Origin: Prevotella sp. UBA746
GTDB lineage: Bacteria > Bacteroidota > Bacteroidia > Bacteroidales > Bacteroidaceae
Direction: 5' to 3'
Assembly: GCA_002298545.1 (NCBI GenBank)
Contig: DBKQ01000118.1
Coordinates: 54,201-62,974, forward strand
Length of the DNA stretch: 8,774 nucleotides
The position numbers were made by a program, and so were the translations under genes. Below, one piece after another: positions 6,311-8,774 of this stretch (position 1 is its first letter; every line of letters starts with the position of its first letter). Under the pieces are notes generated by a model. That model saw only the letters and a program-made list of their open reading frames with translations. It did no database searches and was not told the DNA's origin.

Positions 6311-7546
6311 ATGGCATTAGTTAATGAACATTACTTGAAACTTCAGAAGAACTACCTTTTTGCCGACATCGCAAAGAAGGTAAATGCTTATAAAGTTTCT
6401 CACCCAAAAGCGAAAGTCATCAGTCTCGGTATCGGCGACGTAACGCGTCCGCTCGCACCGGCTGTAATCGAAGCCATGCACAAGGCGGTAGACGATATGT
6501 CGAAAAAGGAGACTTTCCACGGATATGGTCCGGAACAGGGTTACCTGTGGCTGCGCGAAGCTATCGTGAAAAACGATTTCCTCTCTCGCGGCATCCGTCT
6601 CGACCCGAGCGAAGTCTTTGTGAACGACGGTGCAAAGAGTGATACCGGAAACATCGGCGAACTCGTAAGGTGGGACAACAGCATCGGAGTTACCGACCCT
6701 ATATATCCCGTATATATTGATTCTAATGTGATGTGCGGCAGGGCTGGAGTGCTCGAAAACGGCAAATGGAGCAATGTAACATATATGCCATGTACGGAGA
6801 CAAACGATTTCGTACCGCAGATTCCAGACCACCGTGTCGACATGATATACCTGTGCTATCCTAACAACCCTACAGGAACGGTTATCTCTAAGGATGAACT
6901 GAAGAAGTGGGTTAACTATGCACTGAAAAACGACACCGTAATTTTCTATGATGCTGCCTACGAAGCATATATCACAGATCCTGAGATTCCTCATTCTATA
7001 TATGAAATCAAAGGAGCCAAGAAGGTGGCTATAGAGTTCCACAGCTATTCTAAGACGGCTGGTTTTACCGGAGTGCGCTGCGGATATACCGTAATCCCGA
7101 AGGAACTTACGGCTGTAACTCTCGACGGCAAGGAGCGTATTGCCCTTAATCCACTTTGGGACCGTCGCCAGTGTACTAAATTCAATGGCACGAGCTACAT
7201 CAGTCAGCGTGCTGCCGAAGCTATTTATACTCCAGAGGGAAAGGTTCAAATCAGGGAGACCATCGATTATTATATGGGTAATGCCAAACTGATGTGTGAG
7301 GCTATGACCAAAATGGGATTCAAGGTGTATGGCGGAGTGAACGCCCCGTATCTTTGGGTGAAGACACCGAATGGAGTTGACAGTTGGAAATTCTTCGAGC
7401 AACTGCTTTATGGAGCACAGGTGGTATGTACTCCGGGTGTAGGTTTCGGACCGAGCGGCGAGGGATACGTACGCTTCACCTCGTTCGGCAACAGAGAGGA
7501 CTGTCAGGAAGCTATGCAGCGCATAGAGAAATGGATAAAGGGATAA
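6311..7546 (+). CDS. dapL: LL-diaminopimelate aminotransferase
   Basis: A PLP enzyme that transfers the amino group of glutamate to tetrahydrodipicolinate, giving LL-diaminopimelate in one step and bypassing the succinyl or acetyl branches (DapD, DapC, DapE). The 411-residue length is typical. Family blocks include NEHYLKLQ..YLF near the N-terminus, SLGIGDVTRPL (38-48) and FHGYGPEQGYLWLREAI (69-85). The fold-type I catalytic set is visible: Asn185 in CYPNNPTGT, Asp214 in FYDAAYEAY, the PLP Lys248 in SYSKTAGFTGVR, and the carboxylate-binding Arg388 in GYVRFTSFG. It lies after dapF with no terminator I can recognise and before the porin gene by 48 bp, so one transcript is likely. Because it consumes glutamate, it links wall and lysine synthesis to nitrogen supply, which may explain its location here. 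Confidence 0.96.
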   Translation: MALVNEHYLKLQKNYLFADIAKKVNAYKVSHPKAKVISLGIGDVTRPLAPAVIEAMHKAVDDMSKKETFHGYGPEQGYLWLREAIVKNDFLSRGIRLDPSEVFVNDGAKSDTGNIGELVRWDNSIGVTDPIYPVYIDSNVMCGRAGVLENGKWSNVTYMPCTETNDFVPQIPDHRVDMIYLCYPNNPTGTVISKDELKKWVNYALKNDTVIFYDAAYEAYITDPEIPHSIYEIKGAKKVAIEFHSYSKTAGFTGVRCGYTVIPKELTAVTLDGKERIALNPLWDRRQCTKFNGTSYISQRAAEAIYTPEGKVQIRETIDYYMGNAKLMCEAMTKMGFKVYGGVNAPYLWVKTPNGVDSWKFFEQLLYGAQVVCTPGVGFGPSGEGYVRFTSFGNREDCQEAMQRIEKWIKG

Positions 7547-7594
7547 AAGTGAGCTTTTTACACAAACACAATATTAACTAAAAACGTAAAGCTT

Positions 7595-8302
7595 ATGAAC
7601 AATTTGAAGAGATTTGGCTTGATGGTTGCCGGAATGGCAGCGCTTGCTACGACGATGACTGCACAGGACAAGGTTGAAGCTACGGTTTCTGCAGACTTTG
7701 TCAGTGATTATGTATGGCGTGGACAGCATCTGGGCGATATCAGCGTGCAGCCTACTTTGGGTGTGGCATACAAAGGATTGTCGCTTTCGGCTTGGGGCAA
7801 CTACGGACTCTCCAACTCTGACGACAACAAGGAGATTGACCTAACGTTAGGTTATACCACGGGCGGTTTCAATGTGGGGATTACCGACTACTGGAGTGCT
7901 AAGGAAGGAAAGTACTTCTCTTATGCAAGCCACAAGACTCTTCATGTGTTCGAAGCTAACATTGGCTACGACTTCGGTCCTGTCGCTCTGCAATGGTACA
8001 CTAACTTTGCCGGAGCCGACGGTCTGAACAAGAGTGGCGACCGCGCTTACTCTTCGTATGTAGAGGCAAGCGCACCGTTTAAACTTGCCGGCTGCGACTG
8101 GACGGCTGCCGTGGGTGCCGTGCCGTATGCCACTGACTTCTATGCCAATGCCAACGGATTTGCGGTAACAAACGTTTCACTGAAGGCGGAAAAGGAAATT
8201 ACGGTAACAAAATCCTTCACGTTGCCGCTCTTTGCAAGTATATCGGCAAACCCGAGCACACAGAAAGCGTATTTCGTTTTTGGCTTCACTCTCAGACCTT
8301 AA
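7595..8302 (+). CDS. Outer-membrane beta-barrel protein, putative TorF/Gcw_chp-like porin
   Basis: A 235-residue exported protein. The N-terminus has a Sec signal peptide: Lys5/Arg6, a hydrophobic stretch at about 8-20, and likely cleavage after Ala23 (MTA|QDK). The mature part alternates polar and hydrophobic residues with many aromatic residues and glycines, as in amphipathic beta strands. It ends in a strand-like FVFGFTLRP with aromatic residues near the C-terminus, as in outer-membrane barrels. The block SADFVSDYVWRG (32-43) resembles the start of the TIGR02001/PF09694 family (annotated as TorF-like putative porin), which typically carries SDYxxRG there. The assignment is from memory of that motif. 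It is 48 bp downstream of dapL and 162 bp upstream of glnN, so it sits inside the nitrogen locus and may admit a small nitrogenous solute; the substrate is unknown. Confidence 0.72.
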   Translation: MNNLKRFGLMVAGMAALATTMTAQDKVEATVSADFVSDYVWRGQHLGDISVQPTLGVAYKGLSLSAWGNYGLSNSDDNKEIDLTLGYTTGGFNVGITDYWSAKEGKYFSYASHKTLHVFEANIGYDFGPVALQWYTNFAGADGLNKSGDRAYSSYVEASAPFKLAGCDWTAAVGAVPYATDFYANANGFAVTNVSLKAEKEITVTKSFTLPLFASISANPSTQKAYFVFGFTLRP

Positions 8303-8325
8303 AAGTATAGGAATATAGTACATTA

Positions 8326-8374
8326 TCACGGTGAAGAAGTTTGTCTTACAACAAAAAGACACACAAAGCCGTGA
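8326..8374 (+). promoter_or_regulatory. Nested hairpin after the porin gene
   Basis: TCACGG (8326-8331) pairs with CCGTGA (8369-8374), and inside it TGTCTT (8342-8347) pairs with AAGACA (8356-8361) around an 8-nt loop. It begins 24 bp after the porin stop codon and ends before the glnN promoter. It may mark the 3' end of the dapF-dapL-porin message. No U run follows, so it is not a classical intrinsic terminator. Confidence 0.3.
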
Positions 8375-8390
8375 ATAAAATGACAAAAGG

Positions 8391-8421
8391 TATGCTGCAA
8401 TAGAAAAAAGCATTACCTTTG
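8391..8421 (+). promoter_or_regulatory. Bacteroidetes-type promoter for glnN
   Basis: The -7 box TACCTTTG (8414-8421) is an exact match to TAnnTTTG. TATG (8391-8394), one mismatch from TTTG, stands 19 bp upstream, the same spacing as in the glnK promoter. An inverted repeat (AAAGGTATGC at 8386-8395 and GCATTACCTTT at 8410-8420, one extra T) covers both boxes, so a regulator could compete with RNA polymerase here. The predicted leader before the glnN ATG is about 40 nt and A-rich. Confidence 0.65.
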
Positions 8422-8464
8422 CACAGTAAAAAAAACAAGAACCATATAAATAAAACTTTAAACA

Positions 8465-8774
8465 ATGGCAAATTTAAGATTTCAGGTTGTTGAAGAGGCG
8501 TTCAAGAAACGCCCCGTGGAAGTGATTGCACCTGTTGAGCGCCCTTCCGAATATTTCGGAAAATACGTGTTCAACCGTGCTAAGATGTACAAGTATCTGC
8601 CTGCCGATGTCTATGACAAGCTTATCGATGTTATCGACAATGGCGCTACGCTCGACCGCTCTATCGCCAACGCCGTGGCTAACGGCATGAAGCAGTGGGC
8701 TGAGGAGAACGGCGTTACTCACTATACTCACTGGTTCCAGCCACTTACCGGCGGTACTGCCGAGAAGCACGATG
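8465..8774 (+). CDS. glnN: Glutamine synthetase type III, 5' part only
   Basis: Joins ammonium to glutamate with ATP to make glutamine, the entry point for ammonia nitrogen. Only the first 103 codons lie in the window, and the frame is open to the right edge; full GSIII proteins are about 700-730 residues. The visible part begins MANLRFQVVEEAF and includes FGKYVFNRAKM near residues 31-41 and the GSIII-typical THYTHWFQPLTGGTAEKHD at 85-103. The catalytic beta strands lie beyond the edge, so activity cannot be judged. It has its own promoter, separate from the porin gene before it. GSIII is the characteristic glutamine synthetase of Bacteroidales, and its position near glnK-amtB supports a main role in ammonia assimilation here. 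Confidence 0.93.
   Translation, partial: MANLRFQVVEEAFKKRPVEVIAPVERPSEYFGKYVFNRAKMYKYLPADVYDKLIDVIDNGATLDRSIANAVANGMKQWAEENGVTHYTHWFQPLTGGTAEKHD

Noticed and set aside
6317..7402. 361-codon open frame antisense to dapL
   Set aside because: Mirror of a well-conserved PLP aminotransferase; long antisense frames are common opposite such codon use and no start signal or family pattern is seen.
1..8774. Defence system, mobile element or horizontally acquired island
   Set aside because: All large genes are core metabolism or transport with similar base composition. No transposase, integrase, toxin-antitoxin pair, tRNA end or terminal repeat is seen.

Overview
The window comes from a Bacteroidales genome, most likely Prevotella or a close relative. 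The evidence is a type III glutamine synthetase, a meso-DAP pathway through LL-diaminopimelate aminotransferase, Bacteroidetes-type promoters (TAnnTTTG -7 boxes), start regions rich in A with little Shine-Dalgarno sequence, and AT-rich intergenic DNA between roughly GC-balanced genes. These assignments rest on reading motifs by eye; no database was searched.

Layout from left to right. trpS (tryptophanyl-tRNA synthetase, +) converges on asnB (glutamine-dependent asparagine synthetase, -), and one symmetrical hairpin between them can terminate both. Upstream of asnB on the minus strand is glnK-amtB (P-II signal protein, then ammonium channel), ended by a strong minus-strand terminator at about 3126-3160. 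A 322-bp AT-rich region separates glnK from the divergent plus-strand run dapF, dapL and an outer-membrane porin-like gene. The right edge holds the first 103 codons of glnN, a type III glutamine synthetase with its own good promoter. Every large gene has a recognisable product. I see no tRNA, rRNA, insertion sequence, phage gene or CRISPR array.

Taken together, the window is an ammonia-assimilation locus. AmtB brings in ammonium, GlnK senses energy and nitrogen state and gates AmtB, GlnN fixes ammonium into glutamine, and AsnB passes the glutamine amide to aspartate. DapL uses glutamate to aminate tetrahydrodipicolinate and DapF epimerises the product for peptidoglycan and lysine. The small beta-barrel protein between dapL and glnN has no assigned substrate. 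A similar grouping of nitrogen genes is, from memory, known in Prevotella, so the locus itself is probably not new.

The less explained signals are non-coding. The glnK-dapF divergent region holds four exact copies of CTATAAA in 85 bp, one pair forming a 7-3-7 palindrome. An inverted repeat spans the glnN promoter. A GC-rich palindrome lies between dapF and dapL. The P-II protein also differs from the E. coli pattern at the T-loop positions that bind 2-oxoglutarate.
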